Below, piece by piece: positions 1 to 12,698 of a stretch of 64,000 nucleotides of DNA. Position 1 is the stretch's first letter, and every line of letters begins with the position of its first letter. This DNA is from Thamnidium elegans. Its lineage: Eukaryota; Mucoromycota; Mucoromycetes; Mucorales; Mucoraceae. The translations under genes and the position numbers were made by a program. The DNA is taken from contig JAIXMG010000029.1 in NCBI GenBank assembly GCA_025201345.1, positions 248,001 to 312,000 on the forward strand, in the 5' to 3' direction. The notes below the pieces were generated by a model that was not told the origin of the DNA, searched no databases, and saw only the letters and a program-made list of their open reading frames with translations.

Positions 1-231
1 GAAAAGGAACAAGTTCGTGGCATGACAAAACCTCGACTTCGTTTACCGCAAAAACAATCAGACGTATCGGGCAGGAAAAAAAAAAGATCGAAAGAAACCG
101 AAGAACCACACTTGGATACTATCAGTATGATGGATTTATATAATGATCTTTTACATTTACAACATTCTAATCAATTACAAAAAATTTTGGACGACCGTAA
201 AATTCAACATTTACTTGTTTGTAACCCCAAC

Positions 232-284
<53 letters not shown>

Positions 285-1525
285 TATATATATTGCTATA
301 TTATACTAATATAGGGTGTCAAAAATAGATGATGCTATTATAAGATTAAGTTATTACCTTGGCCATCAACTTTTATCGACAGTACGATGGAATAATAATA
401 TAGATAAGCCAGAATTACAAGAATTGTTAAAAAAGTTATTACGTTTAGCACAGTTTTCTAAAGTAAGATTATTATTATTTTTAATTTGCAGCAAAAAAAA
501 AAAAAAAAAAAAAAAACTAATCATAATTATAGTCTCAACTTCCTATTGTCAATTTATTTTTAAGAGAATACCTTAGGTCATGGAACGGTATTGAATTTCA
601 AGATGAGATATTAGGGCTTATTTCATTTATAAAACCTGCTGATTATGAAGAATTATATCAGAACATCCTGTTACCTTTATATAGAAAATATTATGTATTG
701 GATGTAACTTGGAAAGCCAAATTAATTAACTGTTACACTGGCTGGTTAAAGAATTGGGCTTTATTGGATTGGCGGGGTCACAAAGAACAGGAAGAAAATG
801 AAACTAGTGATACGGATGTAGATAAAATGTAAGAAAAATGTGCTTCAGACCTAATTATATACTAAAACATAATTTTCACAAGTACCTGGATGTTTGAAGG
901 ATTATCACTTCGAGTTGATTATTTTGTAACAATTCAAAGAGTAATTGAACACGTTGATAAGATTAGTATAGTTGGATTATTAGCAGAAAACGATGATCCG
1001 TTATTACAACATGCTACGTTATCGTTCTTTGAATTAGTAGCAAATATTCCACTGCAACACGACATCCCTGAAATTATTGTACCATCTATTGATTTAGTCT
1101 GCAGGTGTTTCTTTTCTTCTAACGCAATGGCTCTTAGTAGAATTTGCGGCATTATTTGTCAATATGTGGTTGCGTTTTCAGAAAATGATAAAAAGGACGA
1201 TGATTGGTTATCAAGACATTCACCAGACTATCTTACTATGTTTAATACATATGTTACTGATATATGTAATGCTTTATGGAAGAATAAATCATTAACGATT
1301 GGGGGTAATGCAATGGCGTTTGCTTTATCAGAGTAAAATATATATTTTATATTTTATATCAAACTCAGATTTTATTAAATTTTTATTTTGTTTTGTAGAG
1401 AAAATATTGAAAATTTTACTGGTATCTGTAATACTAGAGGGGATGACCTAGGTTCATTTTCTTCGCTTACTCAATCTGGATCATTAACAGGTTTCTCTAA
1501 ATCATTCTTAAACGTAAAGAACAGT

Positions 1526-1563
<38 letters not shown>

Positions 1564-1884
1564 CAGTATAACTTATCTGCATGATTTTGTTGTTGTAGGA
1601 ATTGGAAAACCAACAAGGAAAAAGTATCTATCATAAAGAAGTAGTTACAGCCGAATCTTTACAGCAGCTGCAAGAGGTAAAAAAAAAAAAAAATACAAAC
1701 ATAAAAAACGAGGAAAAATTACTAAAATGTTAATATATAAACAAAAAAGCAAGGAGGGATTAGTATAGACTATTTCGAATACAGAGTAAAGTTTTTAAAT
1801 TATTTAACAAGCAAGGGCTTAGATGGTATTCAAGAACTATTAAGCTCTAGTATGAAATCCTTGATAAAGTATCGGCGAGATTAA
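1..1884 (+). CDS. CENP-I / Mis6 / Ctf3 inner-kinetochore protein, 3' part
   Basis: Seven exons give one continuous frame of 479 residues, open at the window start: <1-232, 329-462, 533-828, 883-1332, 1399-1513, 1599-1676, 1750-1884. Each join was chosen because splice phase and protein continuity agree; nearer AG sites at 314, 576 and 1768 give wrong phase or stops. The order of landmarks follows vertebrate CENP-I as I remember it: LLPLYRKYYVLD then GWLKNWALLDW, a segment near LPLQHDIPEIIVPSIDLV, TYVTDICNALWKNKSL, and near the end YFEYRVKFLNYLTSKGLDGI. CENP-I is a helical-repeat subunit of the constitutive centromere-associated network (with CENP-H/K/M) linking centromeric chromatin to the outer kinetochore. 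The true start may lie upstream; ATG at 22 is only the first visible Met. The first intron carries a 47-A run. Family assignment is from memory of the vertebrate protein, not from a search. Confidence 0.75.
235..281 (+). repeat. A47 homopolymer just after a 5' splice site
   Basis: A run of 47 adenines directly follows GT at 233-234, the donor of the first visible CENP-I intron. Its length is likely unstable in sequencing and in vivo. It lies inside the intron, so a length error would not change the protein. Confidence 0.9.
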
Positions 1885-2254
1885 CTGATATTAATTTCAC
1901 AAGGGCATACGGATGTTAATGTTACTGTTGTAGAATGCTACACCAACTTGTCAAATCGCACAAAATCTAATATCAAAGTCACTATTGGTTACTTGAAATA
2001 AAAAAAGGAATAAATACTCGTGCTTTTTTTTTTTGGGTTATTTTTACTTTTTTTTTTTTTTTTTTTTTTCTTCTTTTTACTTGTTTCTTCTTTTACTCTC
2101 TTTTTTTCTTTTTCTTCTTCTTTTTTAATACACGCATCTCTTTACTAGACATTCATTTTTTAGAAAAAAAAAGTAAACAAACATACACGTAAACGCGAGG
2201 GAATATACGTTATTTAACTTTTCTTTTTTCTTTTTTTTTCGTTAGTTATATAAT
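1885..2254 (+). promoter_or_regulatory. Intergenic spacer and beta-tubulin promoter region
   Basis: No gene is seen. About 100 bp of almost pure pyrimidine (2024-2130) and a second T/C tract at 2218-2240 lie on the coding strand upstream of the tubulin ATG at 2255. Such tracts recur in front of other genes in this window (5' of 39761, 41638 and 45207). They probably mark a nucleosome-poor promoter. No clear TATA box is placed well for this start. Confidence 0.5.
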
Positions 2255-3854
2255 ATGAGAGAAATTATTCACGTACAAGTTGGTAAGTTTTATTTTATTT
2301 TATTATTATTATTATTTTGAATAATACAAGTTAGAATACAAGGGTTAAAAAAGAAGGGGTTGAACGAGAAGGAGAGAAAAAAAAAAAAAAAAAAAAAAAG
2401 AGTGTGTGGAACAAACAATGAAACTGACTTTTTAAAAATTACTTTTAGGTCAGTGTGGTAACCAAATCGGTCAAAAGTTTTGGGAAACTATTTCACAAGA
2501 ACATGGCCTTGATACCAATGGTGCTTATGCTGGTGACAACGATCTTCAATTAGAGCGTATTAATGTATTTTATAACGAAGGTTCTTCTGGACAATATGTT
2601 CCTAGGTAACCCTCAACTTTCCCCCCCTTTTTTTTTATTATTATTATTAATAGCCCTTTTTTTTTTTTTTAACCCTTTAACACTAGATCCGTTCTTGTTG
2701 ATCTTGAACCTGGAACGATGGATACCGTTCGCTCTGGTGCTTATGGTAAATTATTCCGTCCTGATAATTTCATCTTTGGTCAAAACGGTGCTGGTAACTC
2801 TTGGGCTAGAGGTTATTATACTGAGGGTGCTGAGTTAGTTGAGCAAGTTTTAGATGTTGTCCGTAAGGAAGCTGAACACACTGATTGTCTTCAAGGTTTC
2901 CAACTTGCTCATTCTCTTGGTGGTGGTACCGGTTCTGGTCTTGGTTCTCTTTTGCTTTCCAAGATCCGTGAAGAATACCCTGATCGTATGCTCTGTACCT
3001 ACTCTGTTGTTCCTTCTCCCAAGGTCTCTGATACCGTTGTTGAGCCCTATAACGCTGTTCTCTCTGTCCATCAATTAGTTGAGAACTGTGATGCTACTTT
3101 CTGTATTGATAACGAAGCTCTTTACGATATCTGTTTCAGAACCCTCAAGTTGACCAACCCCGATTACGGACAATTGAACCAATTGGTCTCCACTGTCATG
3201 TCTGGTGTCTCTACCAGTTTGCGTTTCCCTGGTCAATTGAACTCTGATTTGCGTAAGTTGTTCGTCAACATGGTTCCTTTCCCTCGTCTTCATTTCTTCA
3301 TGGTTGGTTTCGCTCCTCTTACCGCTTTCGGTTCTCAACAATACCGTAACTTGAGTGTCCCTGAATTGACTGCTCAAATGTTCGATGCCCGTAACATGAT
3401 GGCCGCCTCTGACCCTCGCCACGGTCGTTACTTGACTGTCGCTACCATCTTCCGTGGTCGTCTCTCCACCAAGGAAGTTGAGAACCAAATGTTGGCTGTT
3501 CAACAAAAGAACTCCTCTTACTTTGTCGAGTGGATCCCTAACGGTGTCAAGACCTCTCTTTGTGATATTCCTCCTGTCGGTCTCAAGATGTCCGGTACAT
3601 TCATTGGTAACAGTACTGCTATCCAAGAATTATTCAAGCGTGTCAACGATCAATTCACTGCCATGTTCAGAAGAAAGGCTTTCTTGCATTGGTACACTGG
3701 TGAAGGTATGGATGAGATGGAGTTCACTGAAGCTGAATCTAACATGAACGATTTGGTCTCTGAATACCAACAATACCAAGAAGCCACCGTTGATGATGAA
3801 CTTATGGAAGATGAGGACTATCTTGAAGAAGATCAAATCCTTGAAGAAGATTAA
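2255..3854 (+). CDS. Beta-tubulin
   Basis: Exons 2255-2282, 2449-2605 and 2687-3854 encode 450 residues, the normal length for the family. The N-terminus carries the MREI autoregulatory motif. The GTP-binding tubulin signature GGGTGSG is near residue 141 and the C-terminal tail is acidic. The protein pairs with alpha-tubulin to form microtubules for mitosis and hyphal transport. The early intron after codon 10 is typical of fungal beta-tubulin genes. By gap-free alignment with other beta-tubulins, residue 167 is Tyr rather than Phe and residue 198 is Ala rather than Glu, while Phe200 is kept. The first two are positions where substitutions give benzimidazole resistance elsewhere. The gene uses many C-ending codons, as expected for high expression. 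Which paralogue this is cannot be told from the window. Confidence 0.97.
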
Positions 3855-4911
3855 ATTTTATAACCCCCCCTTTTTTTTATAAACTCCTCCCGCATATACA
3901 CATCTTATTACTGTGTTTTGTTTCCCCTCCCCCCCCCCCTTCTTTCTTTTTTTTTTAAAAAAAAATGAAAGCAAATAATTATATATCATCTGACCTGTCA
4001 ATTTTGTCCGTTTTAATAAATGGCGATTATCGAAAAATAAACATTCGGCTTATGCACAATGGTTGAGCATCTTCAATACTGTCGCTATTAGAACGGACAT
4101 TTTTTACTGTATTTTTGCGAGACTTTATCTATACGAGTTTTATCATTCCAATTGTTTGGAATAATAAAAGAACCAGCTAAATTTTATAGGTGGGTTAATT
4201 TAAGGGCTTTTTAAAGAATAAAGTAAAGGACTAACACTAAAAAGGGGCACATTTTTATGAATCAAATCCAAAAGAAAAAACCCAGCTTCAAAAAGATATT
4301 TAGAAAGTTTCCGCCCATACTTATCGCTATGGCGTATTAATGCAGGTAATGTACTCATACTCTATTTCATAAATCCAAAAAGACGGATATTTTGATTTCA
4401 GGTATTAGTGACATTTATTTTTCGCCAAACGACATGTATTTCTTTACTAATGACATCTGTTTTTTTTTTTCAAAGCGGACCTGACTGTATCATCACAATG
4501 ACATCTACTACTCGCTTTTAAATACTTGATTGGTTGGTAACTTTTGAGCCACGTGGAGATCATGTTTCGCGTTTATGTCTGTATGTTTTGAAATCAGCTT
4601 ACAGTCAGGACACATTCTAAAAAAATTGTTGACAATACATAAAGTAATACTTTGGAGTATAATCAATATTAGAGCTCCCCGTACAATATCACTCTTAAAC
4701 CCTTTTCTTCTTTTTTAAAAAAAAAATAAAGGAAGGGAACGACCTTTTAAACATACACACTCAAAAAAAAAAAAAGAACCCATCATGCTTGTTGTTATAT
4801 ATTTTATATCATGTGCATCACCACACACGTGACTACCTTTGTTATGTTTAAAATAGAAAACCCGAATTTTTCATTGATATATAAAAAAAAAAGAGACGCT
4901 TTTTTCGTATT
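3855..4911. other. Intergenic, 1.06 kb
   Basis: No reading frame of gene quality is seen. The tubulin 3' end has C-runs (3870 and 3929-3939) and AATAAA-like sequence near 4014. Two CACGTG palindromes are at 4550-4555 and 4826-4831, the second about 85 bp upstream of the sorting-nexin ATG. A TATATAAA string lies at 4878-4885, too close to the ATG to be a confident TATA box. Confidence 0.6.
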
Positions 4912-6749
4912 ATGAACACATTTGATTCACAACATTCCTTAAACTACGGAGATGACATACTGGAGTCCAATCCTTTTGCAGATACACCTTCTCGCAGCAC
5001 CGAATTGCGTATTTCTACTTCGTTCTCTAGCGATAGTGAGTCCGAACAAGCTGAAGAACCAGTTGAAGAGCAAGAAGAGGTGTTAACTGCTGATACACAT
5101 GAAGGAGAAAAGGTTCTTTCACCTATTTCCAATATTAATCAACTTGATGAATTAACTCTTGGTTCATCATCGCAAGAAACAGCCCAAGAAGAACAAATAG
5201 CCCAAGAAGAACAAGTAGTCCAAGAAGTAGGCCAAGAAGTAGAAACAGATACCCAGGTAAAAAAAAAAAAAAAAAAAAAAAAAATATATATAAAAATTTC
5301 CTTTTTTTTTTCTTTCTTTCTCCCGGGATTTAATATCTTTTTGTAATAGTCAGAATCTTTACAAGTACCTAAAAGCGGATCAAGACCTTATTTCAAAGTA
5401 GCTATAGAGGACCCGCAAAAAGTCGGAGACGCTATTAATGCACATATTATCTATAAAGTTCGAACCAAAGTAAAGTAAGCTTGCATGATTTTAGAAATCC
5501 CGAAATTTAATCTATATATATTTTTCAGACAAATTCTCCTTCCTTTCGTTCTTCCGAATTTGTGGTCGCTAGAAGGTATCGAGACTTTTTATGGCTTTAT
5601 AATCAACTTACCCTAGGTAATCCCGGTGTCATTGTACCACCTGTTCCTGAAAAACATGCACTAGGTATATATAAAACAACTCCCCAACCCCCCCCCCCTA
5701 TTTCTAAACATATATTAGGTCGATTTCAAGATGATTTTGTAGAGTCAAGAAGAGTTGCCTTAGAAAGATGTTTACAAAAGATTGTTGCTCATCCAATGTT
5801 ATACGGTGATCCCGATCTTAAAGTGTTTTTAGAAAGCGAATCTTTTAACGTTGAGGTAAAACATTTTTTTTTTAAAAAAAAAATAGATACTGACAAAAAA
5901 AAAATCCTTTGTAGAAGCGACAAAGAAGAGCAGAACCAGAGTCATCTAAAATGAGTTTTATGAGATCCTTTGGCGAAACCATTTCAAACGCAGCTACAAG
6001 TCCGTTCACCAAATTTGTGGAGGTAGATGAATGGTTTGAGTCCAAAAAGAATCAACTGGATGCTTTGGAAGCCCAGTTAAAAGGTCTGTTAAAGAGTGTT
6101 GAAGGAGTTGTTAAACAGAGAAAGGAACTGGGTTCCGCTACATCTGATTTTGGCGAGAGTATGTTTCCTCTTGCTTCCGCTGAATTAAATCGAACCTTGT
6201 CGACGCATTTAATGGTATTGGGCGAGATTCAGAAAAAGATGAAGGAGTTGCATGAGCAGCAGGCACAGTATGATATTATTACCCTGGAAAACACAATTGA
6301 TGAATATATCCGTATCATTGGATCCATTAGAGTATGTTACTTTATATATGTATATAAAAAAAAAACTAAATTATACAAAATAGATTGCATTTAATGCTAG
6401 GGTTAAAGTGTATCAAGCATATCAACAAGCAGACTCTGAACTACAAAAAAAGAACGTCTTATTTGAAAAGGTCAAGATACAGCAAAAGAACAAACCAGAA
6501 AAGTTGGTCTCCTGGCAACAAGAAATTAACGAAATCAAGTCTAGAGTTGAAGAATTACAACAAGAATTTCAAGATATCTCTAAACTAATCAAGAACGAAC
6601 TTGATCGGTTTGATAAGGAAAAAGTGGAAGACTTTCGTGATAGCGTTGAACAGTTCTTACGCAGTATGATTGAACATCAAAAGCAAATCATTGCATTATG
6701 GGAAACTTATTTCGAACAAACCGATGGGTTAGAAGAAGAAGAATGCTAA
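4912..6749 (+). CDS. VPS5: Retromer sorting nexin, Vps5 / SNX1-SNX2 type (PX-BAR)
   Basis: Exons 4912-5256, 5350-5469, 5529-5855, 5915-6331 and 6384-6749 join in phase 0 throughout and encode 524 residues. Residues 1-120 are acidic and low-complexity, with an imperfect AQEEQ repeat. A PX domain follows (about 126-258) with the phosphoinositide-binding ARRYRDF motif and the PPVPEKHALG loop. From about 280 to the end a long coiled coil rich in Lys/Glu fits a BAR dimer. In yeast and animals this protein tubulates endosomal membranes and works with Vps35/Vps29/Vps26 to return cargo receptors to the Golgi. The N-terminal region is shorter than in S. cerevisiae Vps5. The first intron has a 26-A run directly after the GT donor. 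SNX1/2 versus Vps5 naming is only a matter of lineage. Confidence 0.92.
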
Positions 6750-6852
6750 AACTGGGTTTTAATGTTATTACACACAAATAAAAAAAGTATTTTTTTTTGA
6801 TACGTCCAACACACCTATTCTTTTTTTTTTTTTTTCTCTCATTAAAAAAAAA

Positions 6853-7574
6853 ATGGTTAATCTTTCATTATACTCTATTAAAGCTGTCATCTTGCTTGAT
6901 GCAGAGGGAAATCGCGTATTAGCAAAATATTACGGTACCGAACATACATCAGTTAAACAACAAAAACTATTTGAAAAGGGCTTATTTGATAAAACTAAGC
7001 GTGCACAAGGTAAATCAAAAAAAAAAAAAGAGAGAGAATGCAGGTACTAATATTAAAAGTAGGCGAAGTAATTTTATACGATAATCAAGTTGTTTTATAT
7101 CGTTCTAATATCGATATTTTCTTTTATGTTGTTGGTTCAATGGAAGAAAACGAGTTAATCTTGTTGAGCATGTTGAATGCTTTTTATGATGCAGTCTCAA
7201 CATTATTAAGGTAAATGGGAAGGGGATATAACCTTTTTTTTTAAAAAAAAAAAAAAAAAAAAAGTAGAAACTAATTGTGAAAAGTAGATATCAAGTTGAA
7301 AAACGTTCCATTATGGATAATTTAGATTTAGTTATTCTTTGTCTTGATGAGACAGTTGATGGAGGGTAAAAAAAAAAAAAACGAAAAAGAAAAAAAAAAT
7401 GGGATATTAACACGGGTAATATATAGTATTATATTGGAAACAGACTCAAATGCTATTGTTAGTCGAGTATCTAAACCTCGCATGGATATGGTTGATATTC
7501 CATTCTCTGAGCAGACTTTGATGCAAGCTTATCAAACGGCCAAGGATAAATTTGCCAACCAGTTGCTGAGATAA
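6853..7574 (+). CDS. RET3: Coatomer zeta subunit (COPI)
   Basis: Exons 6853-7009, 7060-7210, 7288-7365 and 7427-7574 give 177 residues, the normal size for zeta-COP. It has the longin/AP-sigma fold sequence: [20 protein letters not shown] at the start, [15 protein letters not shown] in the middle, and an [10 protein letters not shown] strand with IILETD after the last intron. Zeta-COP pairs with gamma-COP in the COPI coat that drives Golgi-to-ER transport. The first intron is only 50 nt. For exon 2 the AG at 7059 restores the frame, while the nearer CAG at 7043 does not. The start at 6853 follows an A-rich leader and matches the family N-terminus. The gene begins 103 bp after the sorting nexin stop. 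Confidence 0.95.
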
Positions 7575-8005
7575 GAAATATTGCCCTTAAAAAAAGGTCC
7601 CTTAAATATACTATTTTCAATCAAATTGCCGTCTTCATAAATAATAATATAAAAATGGAATTTCAGGAAAATAATAAACATAAATGTATTATGATTGAAA
7701 GTGTGTTACAGGGAGTTTATAAGTTCTGTTGACAGCCAGACATTAGGGGTAAAACGATAAGAGGCAAATACAACAAATAACAACAAAAACAACAACAAAA
7801 ACATGATGCATGTAATTGCATAGATTGCTACGCCGAAAATTATATATATATTTATATATATATACACTCAAGGGGGTGGATTTAAGATAAAAAAAGAAAC
7901 TACTGTATAGAGCTTATTTTCTGTATCATCAAAATATCAGGGTCAAAAAGCATAAACCCCCTTTCTTTCTTTCTTTTTGGAGTTTACTTTCATTATCTCC
8001 TATTT

Positions 8006-8039
<34 letters not shown>

Positions 8040-8495
8040 GTTGACACATTTACGACGGATCATTTTACATGTATAAATGGGCTAGAGTCTCCAGGGGCTA
8101 CCGGAGAAATCATGAATTTGGTTTATAGAGCTTCTTTCATATTTTATATATATATACACACACCCTAAAAAAAAAGCGAGGCACTTTTTATTTATTTATT
8201 TATTACTAGTTAATTTCATTGTCTAAATAAGAATAACATTTATATAAACAACAACTGTTTCTTTTTTTTAAAAAAAAAAAAAAAAAAAAAAATGACTCTA
8301 GTCTATATATCTTGCCGATAGTAAATAATTGCCACAAATAATAGAAACTTCTGTCCCTAATAATAATTATATATTCTCCCCCCCCCCCCTTGAACCTTCT
8401 TTTTTTTTTTTTTATAAAAAAGATACTTATTACTTTATAATATTCTTCTTTTCTTCTTTTCTTCTTTACAAACAGAAATACATCAAAAAATAAAC
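7575..8495. other. Intergenic, 0.92 kb
   Basis: No convincing gene. There is an (CAA)n-like patch near 7780-7800, TA-rich repeats near 7841-7866, an A-run at 8007-8036, and a T/A junction (T-run then A-run) at 8262-8292. Reading frames here are made mostly of homopolymer codons. Confidence 0.6.
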
Positions 8496-9313
<818 letters not shown>

Positions 9314-9853
9314 AAAGGATAGAGCGAGACTCCTTCTTTTTTCCCTCCCTTTTTTTTCCCCCTCTCTCTTTTCCCCGTCCTCCCCTCCCTCGTCTCTTTC
9401 TTTTTTGTTCGGTAAATTTACCGATTGTAATTAATCCCAATAATTAACTTTTTTTTTTTCTTTTTTCTTTTTCGATTATACACATACACACACACACACA
9501 TTATATATATATTATTTTTCTTAAAGATACGTGTGTCATACTAAGAAAAAGAAAAATGAGTCTAAAATAAAGAGTATAGAATATATAGCATTGCTATTCA
9601 AAAAGTTACCATGTTCCTTTTCTTAGTATCGTATAAAAAAAAATTACCTCCTGCAGAACAAAGAAGACATGTCATTAACGATAGACAATTAACGAAACAC
9701 GTGATGATATCATTTTGAATTCATCCTTGTATCACAGACATTGCATGCCGAATGATTTTATAATATATAATACTGTCAAAAAAATAAAGGAGGTAATTAT
9801 GAAGTTTTTTCTTTTTTCTTTTTTTTTACCGCGCTACAAAAAGTATATATAAC

Positions 9854-9876
9854 AGAGAGAGAGAGAGAGAGAGAGA
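9854..9876 (+). repeat. (AG)n microsatellite
   Basis: About 11 tandem AG dinucleotides. A second (AG)n tract of similar length lies at 10584-10608 in the same spacer. Confidence 0.9.
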
Positions 9877-10583
9877 CAGTATAGGTTAACTATATTTTTT
9901 TTAAGAAAAAAAAAAAAAAACTTAGGGGAAATGCAACTAGATACGAACTTCTTTCTCTCTCCTGCAGTTTATATATATCATCACTTTAATTTAAGCCTTG
10001 TACTTTTTTTTTATTGGATCGAATATTTGTTTGTTTATCAAAAAGAGATTTTTTTTTTTTCAAATCATGGGTATAATAAGAAATACGAGTCGAGACTATA
10101 CATAAAACAAATAAATATGTTGACAGTTTTTTTTTTTTCTTCTTCTTTCTTTTTTCAAGGGAATAGTAACGTGATCAGATATCCTATAAATGTTGTCTCA
10201 TGTATACAACTTTTTTTTTTTTTTTTTTTATTTTTTTTGCGTTCAATTAAGTTATATTATGTGGCACGCGTCAATGAAGACAAAGGCCGGGAAAAGAAGT
10301 TTTTTTTTTTTAGGTCACGTTTAGTTGGTTAAATTTAAAAAGAAACCCAAAGCATGACTCATGTCATTTTATTTTTTATTTTAGTGAGTTGTAAGGTAGT
10401 ATACCCACGCATTAGATTATATAGCGTTGATAATAATATAAAAAAAAAAAAGGCACCGTGACATGTAGTATAAAAATACTTGTAATTCTATTTATACCAA
10501 GTAGCACGTTTTTTAAAGGGTTGCATATGCACCTTTTTATATATACATGTTATAGAGGCTACTTGGCCCACACACACAAAGGA

Positions 10584-10608
10584 AGAGAGAGAGAGAGAGA
10601 GAGAGAGG
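10584..10608 (+). repeat. (AG)n microsatellite
   Basis: About 12 tandem AG units, five bases before a CACGTG palindrome. Confidence 0.9.
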
Positions 10609-11306
10609 CATCACACGTGTAGATGAGTAGACTTTTCTTTTTTTACACTTGAAAAAAAAAAAAGAAACTTATCCTTATTAGCAAAAAAGGAACTACTACT
10701 TTAGGGTAAATGTACATGCATAAAACAGGATGGATTGATTATCAAGGATCTATTTTGTTTTGCCTCGGATGTAAATGCATATATTGCGTAAGAGTAAAAG
10801 AGACACCAAAAAAAACCTATTCATTTCTTTTAGTAAAAAGTATATTTGTTTATTACAATCTCTACTAAATCAATACTACAACTAAACTAGCTTGTATGCG
10901 GTTTATATTAACCGGGATAATCTCACCTGTCTTTTTGCATGCTTTTACATTTTGCAAAGAATTCCAAAAAGTTTCTAAATACTGGAACTTTTTTTTAAAC
11001 TAACCTTTTTCCCATCGCGCGCGTAAATCCCTTTTATATTTGTATTAAAAAAAAAAAAACGGTTTTTTTCCTAATTTAATTGGACAACAAGAATATATTG
11101 TCAGCGTCTGAAGTGTATATTGTTTTGTTATTTAATATTTATTATAAAAGTATATTATATATGTTTAGATGTAAAAGAGTGATTAAGATTTATTAAATGA
11201 CAATTGAATACTATTTATATTACAATTAAAGTAGTACAAAATTGAGAACCAATTTTGACTAAAAGAATAGTGACAATATATTTTTTTACAAAAATATGCA
11301 AAAGAA

Positions 11307-11378
11307 GGGCTTCTCCGGGAATCGAACCCGGGACCTCTCGCACCCTAAGCGAGAATTATACCACTAAACCAAGAAACC
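11307..11378 (-). tRNA. tRNA-Pro (anticodon AGG)
   Basis: The reverse strand folds as a 72-nt tRNA without an intron. The 7-bp acceptor stem pairs GGTTTCT with AGAAGCC (one G-T pair). The anticodon stem CTCGC/GCGAG encloses loop TTAGGGT, giving anticodon AGG at 11344-11346, read as IGG after deamination. The T arm is CCGGG-TTCGATT-CCCGG, which also holds the B box. The D arm contains GTTTAGTGGTA (A box). The discriminator is C at 11307. Confidence 0.96.
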
Positions 11379-12698
11379 GTTAATATATTTATCAATACTT
11401 CTTTTATACTATAAATAATAAAAAATAAAAAATTCGAATAAAAATGCACGTGTATATCACGTGTAGGAACCTTCATTGGATAATTTTATTACTATTTGAA
11501 GAAACACCTTTGTATGTGTTTGGTTTTGATGCACAAGATTTTTAAACTTTTTTTTTTTTCTTACAAAAAAAAAATTTATGTTTCTAAACTATCAAAACCC
11601 TTGCTTAACTGCGTACTCTCATACATAAAAGTGCATATGTACCATTACAAATTTACAATGGATTGTAAAGTGCAGCCATAAAAGTAAAAAAGGTGTAGGT
11701 TTATATAGCTTTTTTATAGCTGAGTTTAAGTACAATTCTTGTAATGTGTTGTATCACTAAAAGTGTTGAGGATGCTAATACCATAGTTACCTTTACCTTT
11801 ATATAATACCAAATATATATCTTTATCTTTATGTAAATAAGAATAGCATAATTGTCCCACATTACTTCACCGAAATTTAATATTACAGTTATAAGCAATA
11901 TATGTTTGTTATGATTATCATTTATTAATAGCTAAGAGTATATCTTACCTTGCATGAATATAATAATCCTATATCAAGTATTGGTCACATATTATCCCAG
12001 CTATCATACTGATCCAATAATATGAGAATAACTTGATCGAAATCAAATAATATAATATAATTGATATCAGGAACTTTCCATTATGATTTATATCTTTGTC
12101 TTTACTAGATATGTCAATGATATCCATGTTATAATTATCGATACCAGAATACTATAAATATATAGGTTGAGCTTTAGTTTAATCATCTTGGTCTTTTTCT
12201 TGAATAAAAAACCCCTATACAAAGTTTTCACAATACTTGTTATTGTCTTCCCCTTTTCTTAATCAATCTTTTATCTTATAATCTATTACCTTTATTATCC
12301 CCGTTCTAAACAATAAGTGCCACAGTTATTACTGGACGATGCCGGCAAGGCTTAGTGAAACGAAATATAAAGGGATAAACACGCGTGAGATAATCATGTA
12401 CCTGTAAATATATATGAGAATATATATTTGTATATGCTTAGGGCAACGATTATTATGCGTATAATATTTCTAAAGTGCTATAAGAGAATACAAAACATAA
12501 TTGTCTGGCTAGTAGTTTCTATTATAAGAGAGCCGCTGGCCAATTTCAGCTTTTATTTGGTTGTCAAATAGTTGCTGATAAAACATATTACATTAATTGG
12601 CCAATACTCGTGTTACTTTATATTCTAGTATTTAACCCCTCTTTTTTTTTCTGCAAGAATAATAAACCACTCTTTCTTTTTACTCTGTAGTTGTCAAT
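11379..12698. other. Intergenic, 1.3 kb
   Basis: AT-rich, with no convincing gene. Two CACGTG palindromes lie close together at about 11444-11461. Short frames (for example 11496-11681 plus and 11701-11898 minus) have no composition or motif support. Confidence 0.55.

Larger units (their letters stand above)
9314..11306. other. Intergenic, 2.0 kb, repeat-rich
   Basis: No supportable gene. Visible features are a CT-rich 3' UTR-like stretch (9330-9410), (CA)n at 9483-9500, (AG)n at 9854-9876 and 10584-10608, T-runs, and CACGTG sites at 9698-9703 and 10614-10619. A frame at 9931-10332 consists largely of Phe codons from T-runs and is not credible. Confidence 0.6.

Noticed and set aside
233..580. 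Apparent phase errors in the CENP-I gene when the nearest AG sites are used
   Set aside because: Acceptors at 328 and 532 restore frame and sensible protein; no frameshift is needed.
3075..3626. Long open frame antisense to beta-tubulin
   Set aside because: It is a codon-bias shadow of a highly expressed gene; the protein has no family features.
9931..10332. 133-codon frame in the 9.3-11.3 kb spacer
   Set aside because: It is made of Phe/Lys runs from homopolymers and has no domain or promoter support.
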